From positions 9,723,501 to 9,787,500 of the forward strand of contig JAUIMM010000135.1 of the NCBI GenBank assembly GCA_031769625.1: a stretch of 64,000 bases of DNA, written 5' to 3'. Made by a program: the position numbers and the translations under genes. The notes beneath the pieces were generated by a model. That model did not search any database. It had not been told where the DNA came from and saw only the letters and a list, made by a program, of their open reading frames with translations. Shown here in pieces: positions 15,060-32,400 of the stretch (position 1 is its first letter; the number at the start of each line of letters is the position of its first letter). This DNA comes from Taudactylus pleione (taxonomy: Eukaryota > Chordata > Amphibia > Anura > Myobatrachidae).

Positions 15060-17310
15060 ACATCCATTTTTACATTCTAATATACATTATAACATCCATT
15101 ATAATATTCTAACATCCATTATAACATTCTAATATACATTCTTACATCCATTATAACATTCTAACATACATTATAACATTCTAATATACATTCTATCATG
15201 CATTATAACATTCTACCATCCATTCTAACATTCTAATATACATTAAAACATTCATTATAACATTCTAACATCCATTATAACATTCTAATATACATTCTAA
15301 CATCCATTATAACATTCTAATATACATTCTAACATACATTATAACATTCTAAAATACATTCTAACATCCATTATAACATTCTAACATACATTATAACATT
15401 CTAATATATATTCTAACATCCATTATAACATTCTAACATACATTACAACATTCTAATATACATTATAGCATTCTAATATACATTATAACATTCTAATATA
15501 CATTCTAACATTCTAATATACATTCTAACATCCACTCTAACATTCTAACATCCATTCTAACATTCTAATATACATTCTAACTTCCATTATAACATCAAAA
15601 CATCCATTTTAACATTCTAATAAATATTATAACATCCATTATAAGATTCTAACATCCGTTATAACATTCTAACATCCATTATAATATTCTAATATACATT
15701 CTAACATCCATTATAAGATTCTAAAATACACTATAACATTCTAATATACATTCTAACTTCCATTATAACATCAAAACATCCATTTTAACATTCTAATAAA
15801 TATTATAACATCCATTATAAGATTCTAACATCCGTTATAACATTCTAACATCCATTATAATATTCTAATATACATTCTAACATCCATTATAAGATTCTAA
15901 AATACACTATAACATTCTAATATATATTCTAGCATGCATTCTATCATACATTATAACATTCTAAAATACATTATAACATCCATTATAACATTATAACATC
16001 CATTCTAACATTCTAATATACATTAAAACATCCATTCTAACATTCTAACATCAATTCTAACTTCCATTCTAACATTCTAAAATCCATAATAACATTCTAA
16101 CATACAAAATAACATTCTAATATACATTCTAACATCCATTCTAACATTCTAACATCCATTTTAACATTCTAATATATATTATAACATCCATTATAATATT
16201 CTAACATCCATTATAACATTCTAACATCTATTATAATATTCTAATATACATTCTAACATCCATTATATCATTCTAAAATACACTATAACATTCTAATATA
16301 CATTCTAACAAGCATTCTAACATACATTATAACATTCTAACATACATTATAACGTTCTAATATACATTCTAACATCCATTATATCATTCTAACATCCATA
16401 ATAACATTCTAACATAGATTCTAACAATCTAAAATACATTCTAACATCCATAATAACATTCTAACATACATTCTAACATTCTAATATACATTCTAACATC
16501 CATTATAACATTCTAACATACAATATAAACATTCTAATATACATTCTAACATCCATTATAATATTCAAATATACATTCTAACATCCATTCTAACATTCTA
16601 ATATACATTATATCATTCTAATATACATTCTAACATCCATTATAACATTCTTATGTACATTATAACATTCTAATATACATTCTAACATCCATTATAACAT
16701 TCTAACATACAATATAAACATTCTAATATACATTCTAACATCCATTATAACATTCTAATATACATTATAACATCCATTATAACATGCTAACATACATTAT
16801 CACATTTCTAACATAAATTCTAACATTCTAATATACTTTCTAACATCCATTCTAACATTCTAACATCCATTCTAACATTCTAATATACATTCTAACATCC
16901 ATTATAACATCAAAACATCAATTTTAACAATCTAATATATATTATAACATCCATTATAATATTCTAACATCCATTATAATATTCTAATATACATTCTAAC
17001 ATCCATTATAACATTCTAAAATACACTATAACATTCTAATATACCTTCTAACATGCATTCTAACATACATTATAACATTCTAATATACATTATAACATCC
17101 ATTATAACATTATAACATCCATTCTAACATTCTAATATACATTAAAACATCAATTCTAACATTCTAACATCAATTCTAACTTCCATTCTATCATTCTAAA
17201 ATCCATAATAACATTCTATCATACATTATAACATTCTAATATACATTCTAACATCCATTCTAACATTCTAACATCCATTCTAACATTCTAATATACATTC
17301 TAACATCCAT
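15060..17310 (+). repeat. Left-type unit L7, tandem sister of L6
   Basis: Matches L6 through its diagnostic variants: the same missing 12-bp word, AACGTTCTA at 16351, both ACAATATAAACATT breaks and TTATGTAC at 16652. It differs by a 176-bp internal tandem duplication (separate entry). The match to L6 ends near 17,310, where the sequence switches to the right-type words ACATCAAA / ACAATCTA. This is the last full left-type unit in the window. Confidence 0.82.
15575..15926 (+). repeat. 176-bp tandem duplication (two copies)
   Basis: The segment starting TTCTAACTTCC at 15575 is repeated at 15751, and ATCCGTT appears at 15654 and 15830, both at an offset of 176 bp. L6 and all other left-type units have it once, so the event is private to L7. 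The two copies read almost the same by eye. 176 is a multiple of four. Confidence 0.88.
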
Positions 17311-19949
17311 TATAACATCAAAACATCCATTTTAACAATCTAATATATATTATAACATCCATTGTAATATTCTAACATCCTTTATAATATTCTAATAGAC
17401 ATTCTAACATCCATTATAACATTCTAAAATACACTATAACATTCTAATATACATTCTAACATGCATTCTAACATACATTATAACATTCTAATATACAATA
17501 TAACATCCATTATAACATTATAACATCCATTCTAACATTCTAATATACATTAAAACATCAATTCTAACATTCTAACATCAATTCTAACATTCTAACATCC
17601 ATTATAACATTCTAATAGACATTATAACATCCATTATAACAATATAACATGCATGATAACATTCTAATATACATTCTAATATCCATTTTAACATTCTAAC
17701 ATACATTATAACATTCTAATATACATTCTAACATCCATTATAACATTCTAACATACATTATAACAATCTATTATACATTCTAACATCCATTATAACATTC
17801 TAAAATACATTATAACATTCTAATATACATTCTATCATACATTATAACATTCTAGTATACATTCTAACATCCATTATAACATTCTAACATACATTATATC
17901 ATTGTAACATACATTCTAACATTCTAATATACATTCTAACATCCATTCTAACATTCTAACATACATTATAACAATCTAAAATACATTCTAACATCCATTA
18001 TAACATTCTAACATACATTATAACTTTCTAATATACATTCTATCATCCATTATAACATTCTAACATCCATAATAACATTCTACCATACATTCTAACATTC
18101 TAATATACATTCTAACATCCATTGTAACATTCTAACATACATTCTAACATTCTAATATACATTCTAAAATCAATTATAACATTCTAACATCCATTTTTAC
18201 ATTCTAATATACATTATAACATCCATTATAATATTCTAACATCCATTATAACATTCTTACATCCATTATAACATTCTAATATACATTCTATCATGCATTA
18301 TAACATTCTAACATCCATTTTTACATTCTAATATACATTATTACATCCATTATAACATTCTAACATACATTATAACATTCTAATATACATTCTATCATGC
18401 ATTATAACATTCTAACATACATTATAACAATCTAATATACATTCTAACATCCATTATAACATTCTAACATACATTCTAACAATCTATTATACATTCTAAC
18501 ATCCATTCTAACATTCTAAAATACATTATAACATTCTAATATACATTCTAACATACATTATAACATTCTAGTAAAAATCATTATAACATCCATTATAACA
18601 TTCTAACATACATTATAACATTGTAACATACATTATAACATTCTAATATACTTTCTAACATGCATTCTAACATACATTATAACATTCTAATATACAATAT
18701 AACATCCATTATAACATTATAACATCCATTCTAACATTCTAATATACATTAAAACATCAATTCTAACATTCTAACATCAATTCTAACTTCCATTCTATCA
18801 TTCTAAAATCCATAATAACATTCTAACATACATTATAACATTCTAATATACATTCTAACATCCTTTCTAACATTCTAACATCCATTATAACTTTCTAATA
18901 GACTTTATAACATCCATTATAACATTATAACATGCATGATAACATTCTAATATACATTCTAACATCCATTATAACATTCTAACATACATTATAACAATCT
19001 AATATACATTATAACATCCATTATGACATTCTGACATACATTATAACAATCTATTATACATTCTAACATCCATTATAACATTCTAAAATACATTATAACA
19101 TTCTATTATACATTCTATCATACATTATAACATTCTCGTATACATTCTAACATCTATTATAACATTCCAACATACATTATAACTTTCTAATATACATTCT
19201 ATTATCCATTATAACATTCTAACATCCATAATAACATTCTAACATACATTCTAACATTCTAATATACATTCTAACATCCATTATAACATTCTAACATACA
19301 TTCTAACATTCTAATATACATTCTAAAATCAATTATAACATTCTAACATCCATTTTTACATTCTAATATACATTATAACATCCATTATAATATTCTAACA
19401 TCCATTATAACATTCTTACATCCATTATAACATTCTAATATACATTCTTACATCCATTATAACATTCTAACATACATTATAACATTCTAATATACATTCT
19501 ATCATGCATTATAACATTCTACCATCCATTCTAACATTCTAATATACATTAAAACATTCATTATAACATTCTAACATCCATTATAACATTCTAATATACA
19601 TTCTAACATCCATTATAACATTCTAACATACATTATAACATTCTAATATACATTCTAACATCCATTATATCATTTTAACATCCATAATAACATTCTAACA
19701 TATATTCTAACAATCTAATATACATTCTAACATCCATAATAACATTCTAACATACATTCTAACATTCTAATATACATTCTAACATCCATTATAATATTCA
19801 AATATACATTCTAACATCCATTATAACATTCTAATATACATTATAACATTCTAATATACATTCTAACATCCATTATAACATTCTATCATACATTATAACA
19901 TTCTAATATACATTCTAACATCCATTATAACATTCTAACATACATTATA
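17311..19949 (+). repeat. Transition block, mixed left/right-type
   Basis: Right-type words appear (AATAGACATTATA near 17,615, CATGCATG near 17,648, TATGACATTCTGACAT at 19022, and the first GTAAAAATCATTATA word just after 18568), while left-type words such as ACATTCATTATA and the tail TAAAATCAATTATA persist. Anchors lie at 18187, 18311 and 19346. It carries three rare variants, CAATATAACATGCATG (about 17,640), ATTATTACATCC (about 18,337) and TTCTCGTATAC (about 19,133), which recur only in 40.65-42.4 kb and link these regions as distant copies. Confidence 0.75.
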
Positions 19950-22900
19950 AACATTCTAATATACATTCTAACATCCATTATAACATTCTAACATACATTA
20001 CAACAATCTAATATACATTATAACATCCATTATAACATGCTAACATACATTATAACATTCTAAAATAAATTCTAACATTCTAATATACATTCTTACATCC
20101 ATTATAACATTCTAACATACATTATAACATTCTAATATACATTCTATCATGCATTAAAACATTCTACCATCCATTCTAACATTCTAATGTACATTAAAAC
20201 ATTCATTATAACATTCTAACATCCATTATAACATTCTAATATACATTCTAACATCCATTATAACATTCTAACATACATTATAACATTCTAATATACATTC
20301 TAATATCCATTATAACATTCTAACATACATTATAACATTCTAAAATACATTCTAACATCCATTATAACATTCTAACATACATTATAACATTCTAATATAT
20401 ATTCTAACATCCATTATAACATTCTAACATACATTACAACAATCTAATATACATTATAACATCCATTATAACATGCCAACATACATTATAACATTCTAAT
20501 ATACATTCTAACATCCATTATAACATTCTAACATCCATAATAACATTCTAACATCCATTATAACATTCTAATATACATTATAGCATTCTAATATACATTA
20601 TAACATTCTAATATACATTCTAACATACATTCTAACATTCTAATATACATTCTAACATCCACTCTAACATTCTAACATCCATTCAAAATTCTAATATACA
20701 TTCTAACTTCCATTATAACATCAAAACATCCATTTTAACATTCTAATAAATATTATAACATCCATTATAAGATTCTAACATCCATTATAACATTCTAACA
20801 TCCATTATAATATTCTAATTTACATTCTAACATCCATTATAACATTCTAAAATACACTATAACATTCTAATATACATTCTAGCATGCATTCTATCATACA
20901 TTATAACATTCTAAAATACATTATAACATCCATTATAAAATTATAACATCCATTCTAACATTCTAATATACATTAAAACATCCATTCTAACATTCTAACA
21001 TCAATTCTAACTTCCATTCTAACATTCTAAAATCCATAATAACATTCTAACATACAAAATAACATTCTAATATACATTCTAACATCTATTCTAACATTAT
21101 AACATCCATTATAACATTCTAATATACATTATAACATTCTAATAGACATTATAACATCCATTATAACATTATAACATACATGATAACATTCTAATATACA
21201 TTCTAATATCCATTATAACATTCTAACATACATTATAACTTTCTAATATACATTCTAACATCAATTTTAACAATCTAACATAGATTATAACATTCTAATA
21301 TACATTCTAACATCCATTATAAGATTCGAACATCCAAAACAACATTCTAACATATATTCTAACATTCTAATATACATTCTAACATCCATTATAACATTCT
21401 AACATACATTCTAACATTCTAATATACATTCTAACATCCATTATAACATTCTAACATACATTATAACATTCTAATATATATTCTAAAATCAATTATAACA
21501 TTCTAACATCCATTTTAACATTATAATATACATTATAACATCCATTATAATATTCTAACATCCATTATAATATTTTAACATCCATTATAACATTCTAACA
21601 TCCATTATAACATTCTAATATACATTGTAACATCCATTATAACATTCTAACATACATTAGAACATTCTATTATACATTCTAACATGCATTATAACATTCT
21701 AACATCCATTCTAACATTCTAATATACATTAAAACATTCATTATAACATTCTAACATCCATTTTAACATTCTAACATACATTATAACATTCTAATATACA
21801 TTTTAATATCCATTATAACATTCTAACATACATTATAACATTCTAATATACATTCTAACATCCATTATAACATTCTAACATACATTATAACATTCTAATA
21901 TACATTCTAACTTCCATTATAACATCAAAACATCCATTTTAACATTCTAATAAATATTATAACATCCATTATAAGATTCTAACATCCATTATAACATTCT
22001 AACATCCATTATAATATTCTAAAATACATTCTAACATCCATTATAACATTCTAAAATACACTATAACATTCTAATATACATTCTAGCATACATTCTAACA
22101 TACATTATAACATTCTAAAATACATTATAACATCCATTATAACATCCATTCTAACATTCTAATATACATTAAAGCATCCATTCTAACATTCTAACATCAA
22201 TTCTAACTTCCATTCTAACATTCTAAAATCCATAATAACATTCTAACATACAAAATAACATTCTATTATACATTCTAACATCCATTCTAACATTATAACA
22301 TCAATTATAACATTCTAATATACATTATAACATTCTAATAGACATTATAACATCCATTATAACACTCTAACATACATTATAACATTCTAATATACATTCT
22401 AACATCCATTATAACATTCTAACATACATTATAACAATCTAATATACATTCTAACATCCATTATAACATTCTAACATACATTATAACAATCTATTATACA
22501 TTCTAACATCCATTCTAACATTCTAAAATACATTATAACATTCTAATATACATTCTAACATACATTATAACATTCTTGTAAAAATCATTATAACATCCAT
22601 TATAACATTCTAACATACATTATAACATTGTACCATACATTATAACATTCTAATATACATTCTAACATCCATAATAACATTCTAACATACATTACAACAA
22701 TCTAATATACATTATAACATCCATTATAACATGATAACATACATTACAACATTCTAACATAAATTCTAACATTCTAATATACATTCTAACATCCATTCTA
22801 ACATTCTAACATCCATTCTAACATTCTAATATACATTCTAACTTCCATTATAACATCAAAACATCCATTTTAACAATCTAATATATATTATAACATCCAT

Positions 22901-25900
22901 TATAATATTCTAACATCCATTATAACATTCTAAAATACACTATAACATTCTAATATACATTCTAACATGCATTCTAACATACATTATAACATTCTAATAT
23001 ACAATATAACATCCATTATAACATTATAACATCCATTCTAACATTCTAAAATACATTAAAACATCAATTCTAACATTCTAACATCAATTCTAACTTCCAT
23101 TCTATCATTCTAAAATCCATAATAACATTCTAACATACATTATAACATTCTAATATACATTCTAACATCCATTCTAACATTCTAACATCCATTATAACAT
23201 TCTAATAGACATTATAACATCCATTATAACATTATAACATGCATGATAACATTCTAATATACATTCTAAAATCCATTTTAACATTCTAACATACATTATA
23301 ACATTCTAATATACATTTTAACATCCATTATAACATTCTAACATACATTATAACAATCTAATATACATTATGACATCCATTATGACATTCTGACATACAT
23401 TATAACAATCTATTATACATTCTAACATCCATTATAACATTCTAAAATACATTATAACATTCTAATATACATTCTATCATACATTATAACAATCTAGTAT
23501 ACATTCTAACATCCATTATAACATTCTAAGATACATTATATCATTGTAACATACATTATAACATTCTAATATACATTCTAACATCCATTATAACATTCTA
23601 ACATACATTATAACAATCTAAAATACATTCTAACATCCATTATAACATTCTAACATACATTATAACTTTCTAATATACATTCTATCATCCATTATAACAT
23701 TATAATATCCATAATAACATTCTAACATACATTCTAACATTCTAATATACATTCTAACATCCATTATAACATTCTAACATACATTCTAACATTCTAATAT
23801 ACATTCTAAAATCAATTATAACATTCTAACATCCATTTTTACATTCTAATAAACATTATAACATCCATTATAATATTCTAACATCCATTATAACATTCTT
23901 ACATCCATTATAACATTCTAATATACATTCTTACATCCATTATAACATTCTAACATACATTATAACATTCTAAAATACACTATAACATTCTAATATACAT
24001 TCTAGCATGCATTCTAACATACATTATAACATTCTAAAATCCATTATAACATCCATTATAACATTATAACATCCATTCTAACATTCTAATATACATTAAA
24101 GCATCCATTCTAACATTCTAACATCAATTCTAACTTCCATTCTAACATTCTAAAATCCATAATAACATTCTAACATACAAAATAACATTCTAATATACAT
24201 TCTAACATCCATTCTAACATTATAACATCAATTATAACATTCTAATATACATTATAACATTCTAATAGACATTATAACATCCATTATAACATTCTAACAT
24301 ACATGATGACATTCTAATATACATTCTAATATCCATTATAACATTCTAACATACATTATAACATTCTAATATACATTCTAACATACATTATAACATTCTT
24401 GTAAAAATCATTATAACATCCATTATAACATTCTAACATACATTATAACATTGTACCATACATTATAACATTCTAATATACATTCTAACATCCATAATAA
24501 CATTCTAACATACATTACAACAATCTAATATACATTATAACATCCATTATAACATGATAACATACATTACAACATTCTAACATAAATTCTAACATTCTAA
24601 TATACATTCTAACATCCATTCTAACATTCTAACATCCATTCTAACATTCTAATATACATTCTAACTTCCATTATAACATCAAAACATCCATTTTAACAAT
24701 CTAATATATATTATAACATCCATTATAATATTCTAACATCCATTATAACATTCTAAAATACACTATAACATTCTAATATACATTCTAACATGCATTCTAA
24801 CATACATTATAACATTCTAATATACAATATAACATCCATTATAACATTATAACATCCATTCTAACATTCTAAAATACATTAAAACATCAATTCTAACATT
24901 CTAACATCAATTCTAACTTCCATTCTATCATTCTAAAATCCATAATAACATTCTAACATACATTATAACATTCTAATATACATTCTAACATCCATTCTAA
25001 CATTCTAACATCCATTATAACATTCTAATAGACATTATAACATCCATTATAACATTATAACATGCATGATAACATTCTAATATACATTCTAAAATCCATT
25101 TTAACATTCTAACATACATTATAACATTCTAATATACATTTTAACATCCATTATAACATTCTAACATACATTATAACAATCTAATATACATTATGACATC
25201 CATTATGACATTCTGACATACATTATAACAATCTATTATACATTCTAACATCCATTATAACATTCTAAAATACATTATAACATTCTAATATACATTCTAT
25301 CATACATTATAACAATCTAGTATACATTCTAACATCCATTATAACATTCTAAGATACATTATATCATTGTAACATACATTATAACATTCTAATATACATT
25401 CTAACATCCATTATAACATTCTAACATACATTATAACAATCTAAAATACATTCTAACATCCATTATAACATTCTAACATACATTATAACTTTCTAATATA
25501 CATTCTATCATCCATTATAACATTATAATATCCATAATAACATTCTAACATACATTCTAACATTCTAATATACATTCTAACATCCATTATAACATTCTAA
25601 CATACATTCTAACATTCTAATATACATTCTAAAATCAATTATAACATTCTAACATCCATTTTTACATTCTAATAAACATTATAACATCCATTATAATATT
25701 CTAACATCCATTATAACATTCTTACATCCATTATAACATTCTAATATACATTCTTACATCCATTATAACATTCTAACATACATTATAACATTCTAAAATA
25801 CACTATAACATTCTAATATACATTCTAGCATGCATTCTAACATACATTATAACATTCTAAAATCCATTATAACATCCATTATAACATTATAACATCCATT

Positions 25901-26445
25901 CTAACATTCTAATATACATTAAAGCATCCATTCTAACATTCTAACATCAATTCTAACTTCCATTCTAACATTCTAAAATCCATAATAACATTCTAACATA
26001 CAAAATAACATTCTAATATACATTCTAACATCCATTCTAACATTATAACATCAATTATAACATTCTAATATACATTATAACATTCTAATAGACATTATAA
26101 CATCCATTATAACATTCTAACATACATGATGACATTCTAATATACATTCTAATATCCATTATAACATTCTAACATACATTATAACATTCTAATATACATT
26201 CTAACATCCATTATAACATTCTTACATACATTATAACAATCTAATATACATTCTAACATCCATTATAACTTTCTAACATACATTATAACAATCTATTATA
26301 CATTCTAACATCCATTCTAACATTCTAAAATACATTATAACATTCTAATATACATTCTAACATACATTATAACATTCTAGTAAAAATCATTATAACATCC
26401 ATTATAACATTCTAACATACATTATAACATTGTAACATACATTAT
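19950..26445 (+). repeat. Right-type superunit R1 (6,496 bp)
   Basis: First of three tandem copies. Diagnostic words recur exactly 6,496 bp downstream: TAGCATTCTA 20581 to 27077, AATGTACAT 20186 to 26682, GATTCGAACATCC 21323 to 27819 and TATGACATTCTGACAT 23381 to 29877. It contains two nested 1,823-bp sub-units. A 1-bp deletion (ATTCAAAATTC at 20681) is shared with R2 but absent from R3. The left edge near 19,950 is where the extra-A break TATAAACATT ends and the match to R2 begins. Confidence 0.85.
22540..26185 (+). repeat. Nested 1,823-bp tandem pair inside R1
   Basis: The word TCTTGTAAAAATC lies with its C at 22575 and 24398, the anchor ACATCCATTTTT at 23829 and 25652, and TATGACATTCTGACAT at 23381 and 25204, all 1,823 bp apart. 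The two copies span about 22,540-24,362 and 24,363-26,185. The next GTAAAAATC word is at 26377, a step of 1,979 bp, so the 1,823-bp unit looks like a 1,979-bp unit that lost 156 bp when it duplicated. Confidence 0.88.
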
Positions 26446-29400
26446 AACATTCTAATATACATTCTAACATCCATTATAACATTCTAACATACATTACAAC
26501 AATCTAATATACATTATAACATCCATTATAACATGCTAACATACATTATAACATTCTAACATAAATTCTAACATTCTAATATACATTCTTACATCCATTA
26601 TAACATTCTAGCATACATTATAACATTCTAATATACATTCTATCATGCATTAAAACATTCTACCATCCATTCTAACATTCTAATGTACATTAAAACATTC
26701 ATTATAACATTCTAACATCCATTATAACATTCTAATATACATTCTAACATCCATTATAACATTCTAACATACATTATAACATTCTAATATACATTCTAAT
26801 ATCCATTATAACATTCTAACATACATTATAACATTCTAAAATACATTCTAACATCCATTATAACATTCTAACATACATTATAACATTCTAATATATATTC
26901 TAACATCCATTATAACATTCTAACATACATTACAACAATATAATATACATTATAACATCCATTATAACATGCCAACATACATTATAACATTCTAATATAC
27001 ATTCTAACATCCATTATAACATTCTAACATCCATAATAACATTCTAACATCCATTATAACATTCTAATATACATTATAGCATTCTAATATACATTATAAC
27101 ATTCTAATATACATTCTAACATACATTCTAACATTCTAATATACATTCTAACATCCACTCTAACATTCTAACATCCATTCAAAATTCTAATATACATTCT
27201 AACTTCCATTATAACATCAAAACATCCATTTTAACATTCTAATAAATATTATAACATCCATTATAAGATTCTAACATCCATTATAACATTCTAACATCCA
27301 TTATAATATTCTAATTTACATTCTAACATCCATTATAACATTCTAAAATACACTATAACATTCTAATATACATTCTAGCATGCATTCTATCATACATTAT
27401 AACATTCTAAAATACATTATAACATCCATTATAAAATTATAACATCCATTCTAACATTCTAATATACATTAAAACATCCATTCTAACATTCTAACATCAA
27501 TTCTAACTTCCATTCTAACATTCTAAAATCCATAATAACATTCTATAATACAAAATAACATTCTAATATACATTCTAACATCTATTCTAACATTATAACA
27601 TCCATTATAACATTCTAATATACATTATAACATTCTAATAGACATTATAACATCCATTATAACATTATAACATACATGATAACATTCTAATATACATTCT
27701 AATATCCATTATAACATTCTAACATACATTATAACTTTCTAATATACATTCTAACATCAATTTTAACAATCTAACATAGATTATAACATTCTAATATACA
27801 TTCTAACATCCATTATAAGATTCGAACATCCAAAACAACATTCTAACATATATTCTAACATTCTAATATACATTCTAACATCCATTATAACATTCTAACA
27901 TACATTCTAACATTCTAATATACATTCTAACATCCATTATAACATTCTAACATACATTATAACATTCTAATATATATTCTAAAATCAATTATAACATTCT
28001 AACATCCATTTTAACATTATAATATACATTATAACATCCATTATAATATTCTAACATCCATTATAATATTTTAACATCCATTATAACATTCTAACATCCA
28101 TTATAACATTCTAATATACATTGTAACATCCATTATAACATTCTAACATACATTAGAACATTCTATTATACATTCTAACATGCATTATAACATTCTAACA
28201 TCCATTCTAACATTCTAATATACATTAAAACATTCATTATAACATTCTAACATCCATTCTAACATTCTAACATACATTATAACATTCTAATATACATTTT
28301 AATATCCATTATAACATTCTAACATACATTATAACATTCTAATATACATTCTAACATCCATTATAACATTCTAACATACATTATAACATTCTAATATACA
28401 TTCTAACTTCCATTATAACATCAAAACATCCATTTTAACATTCTAATAAATATTATAACATCCATTATAAGATTCTAACATCCATTATAACATTCTAACA
28501 TCCATTATAATATTCTAATATACATTCTAACATCCATTATAACATTCTAAAATACACTATAACATTCTAATATACATTCTAGCATACATTCTAACATACA
28601 TTATAACATTCTAAAATACATTATAACATCCATTATAACATCCATTCTAACATTCTAATATACATTAAAGCATCCATTCTAACATTCTAACATCAATTCT
28701 AACTTCCATTCTAACATTCTAAAATCCATAATAACATTCTAACATACAAAATAACATTCTATTATACATTCTAACATCCATTCTAACATTATAACATCAA
28801 TTATAACATTCTAATATACATTATAACATTCTAATAGACATTATAACATCCATTATAACACTCTAACATACATTATAACATTCTAATATAAATTCTAACA
28901 TCCATTATAACATTCTAACATACATTATAACAATCTAATATACATTCTAACATCCATTATAACATTCTAACATACATTATAACAATCTATTATACATTCT
29001 AACATCCATTCTAACATTCTAAAATACATTATAACATTCTAATATACATTCTAACATACATTATAACATTCTTGTAAAAATCATTATAACATCCATTATA
29101 ACATTCTAACATACATTATAACATTGTACCATACATTATAACATTCTAATATACATTCTAACATCCATAATAACATTCTAACATACATTACAACAATCTA
29201 ATATACATTATAACATCCATTATAACATGATAACATACATTACAACATTCTAACATAAATTCTAACATTCTAATATACATTCTAACATCCATTCTAACAT
29301 TCTAACATCCATTCTAACATTCTAATATACATTCTAACTTCCATTATAACATCAAAACATCCATTTTAACAATCTAATATATATTATAACATCCATTATA

Positions 29401-32400
29401 ATATTCTAACATCCATTATAACATTCTAAAATACACTATAACATTCTAATATACATTCTAACATGCATTCTAACATACATTATAACATTCTAATATACAA
29501 TATAACATCCATTATAACATTATAACATCCATTCTAACATTCTAAAATACATTAAAACATCAATTCTAACATTCTAACATCAATTCTAACTTCCATTCTA
29601 TCATTCTAAAATCCATAATAACATTCTAACATACATTATAACATTCTAATATACATTCTAACATCCATTCTAACATTCTAACATCCATTATAACATTCTA
29701 ATAGACATTATAACATCCATTATAACATTATAACATGCATGATAACATTCTAATATACATTCTAAAATCCATTTTAACATTCTAACATACATTATAACAT
29801 TCTAATATACATTTTAACATCCATTATAACATTCTAACATACATTATAACAATCTAATATACATTATGACATCCATTATGACATTCTGACATACATTATA
29901 ACAATCTATTATACATTCTAACATCCATTATAACATTCTAAAATACATTATAACATTCTAATATACATTCTATCATACATTATAACAATCTAGTATACAT
30001 TCTAACATCCATTATAACATTCTAAGATACATTATATCATTGTAACATACATTAAAACATTCTAATATACATTCTAACATCCATTATAACATTCTAACAT
30101 ACATTATAACAATCTAAAATACATTCTAACATCCATTATAACATTCTAACATACATTATAACTTTCTAATATACATTCTATCATCCATTATAACATTCTA
30201 ACATCCATAATAACATTCTAACATACATTCTAACATTCTAATATACATTCTAACATCCATTATAACATTCTAACATACATTCTAACATTCTAATATACAT
30301 TCTAAAATCAATTATAACATTCTAACATCCATTTTTACATTCTAATAAACATTATAACATCCATTATAATATTCTAACATCCATTATAACATTCTTACAT
30401 CCATTATAACATTCTAATATACATTCTTACATCCATTATAACATTCTAACATACATTATAACATTCTAAAATACACTATAACATTCTAATATACATTCTA
30501 GCATGCATTCTAACATACATTATAACATTCTAAAATCCATTATAACATCCATTATAACATTATAACATCCATTCTAACATTCTAATATACATTAAAGAAT
30601 CCATTCTAACATTCTAACATCAATTCTAACTTCCATTCTAACATTCTAAAATCCATAATAACATTCTAACATACAAAATAACATTCTAATATACATTCTA
30701 ACATCCATTCTAACATTATAACATCAATTATAACATTCTAATATACATTATAACATTCTAATAGACATTATAACATCCATTATAACATTCTAACATACAT
30801 GATGACATTCTAATATACATTCTAATATCCATTATAACATTCTAACATACATTATAACATTCTAATATACATTCTAACATACATTATAACATTCTTGTAA
30901 AAATCATTATAACATCCATTATAACATTCTAACATACATTATAACATTGTACCATACATTATAACATTCTAATATACATTCTAACATCCATAATAACATT
31001 CTAACATACATTACAACAATCTAATATACATTATAACATCCATTATAACATGATAACATACATTACAACATTCTAACATAAATTCTAACATTCTAATATA
31101 CATTCTAACATCCATTCTAACATTCTAACATCCATTCTAACATTCTAATATACATTCTAACTTCCATTTTAACATCAAAACATCCATTTTAACAATCTAA
31201 TATATATTATAACATCCATTATAATATTCTAACATCCATTATAACATTCTAAAATACACTATAACATTCTAATATACATTCTAACATGCATTCTAACATA
31301 CATTATAACATTCTAATATACAATATAACATCCATTATAACATTATAACATCCATTCTAACATTCTAAAATACATTAAAACATCAATTCTAACATTCTAA
31401 CATCAATTCTAACTTCCATTCTATCATTCTAAAATCCATAATAACATTCTAACATACATTATAACATTCTAATATACATTCTAACATCCATTCTAACATT
31501 CTAACATCCATTATAACATTCTAATAGACATTATAACATCCATTATAACATTATAACATGCATGATAACATTCTAATATACATTCTAAAATCCATTTTAA
31601 CATTCTAACATACATTATAACATTCTAATATACATTTTAACATCCATTATAACATTCTAACATACATTATAACAATCTAATATACATTATGACATCCATT
31701 ATGACATTCTGACATACATTATAACAATCTATTATACATTCTAACATCCATTATAACATTCTAAAATACATTATAACATTCTAATATACATTCTATCATA
31801 CATTATAACAATCTAGTATACATTCTAACATCCATTATAACATTCTAAGATACATTATATCATTGTAACATACATTAAAACATTCTAATATACATTCTAA
31901 CATCCATTATAACATTCTAACATACATTATAACAATCTAAAATACATTCTAACATCCATTATAACATTCTAACATACATTATAACTTTCTAATATACATT
32001 CTATCATCCATTATAACATTCTAACATCCATAATAACATTCTAACATACATTCTAACATTCTAATATACATTCTAACATCCATTATAACATTCTAACATA
32101 CATTCTAACATTCTAATATACATTCTAAAATCAATTATAACATTCTAACATCCATTTTTACATTCTAATAAACATTATAACATCCATTATAATATTCTAA
32201 CATCCATTATAACATTCTTACATCCATTATAACATTCTAATATACATTCTTACATCCATTATAACATTCTAACATACATTATAACATTCTAAAATACACT
32301 ATAACATTCTAATATACATTCTAGCATGCATTCTAACATACATTATAACATTCTAAAATCCATTATAACATCCATTATAACATTATAACATCCATTCTAA

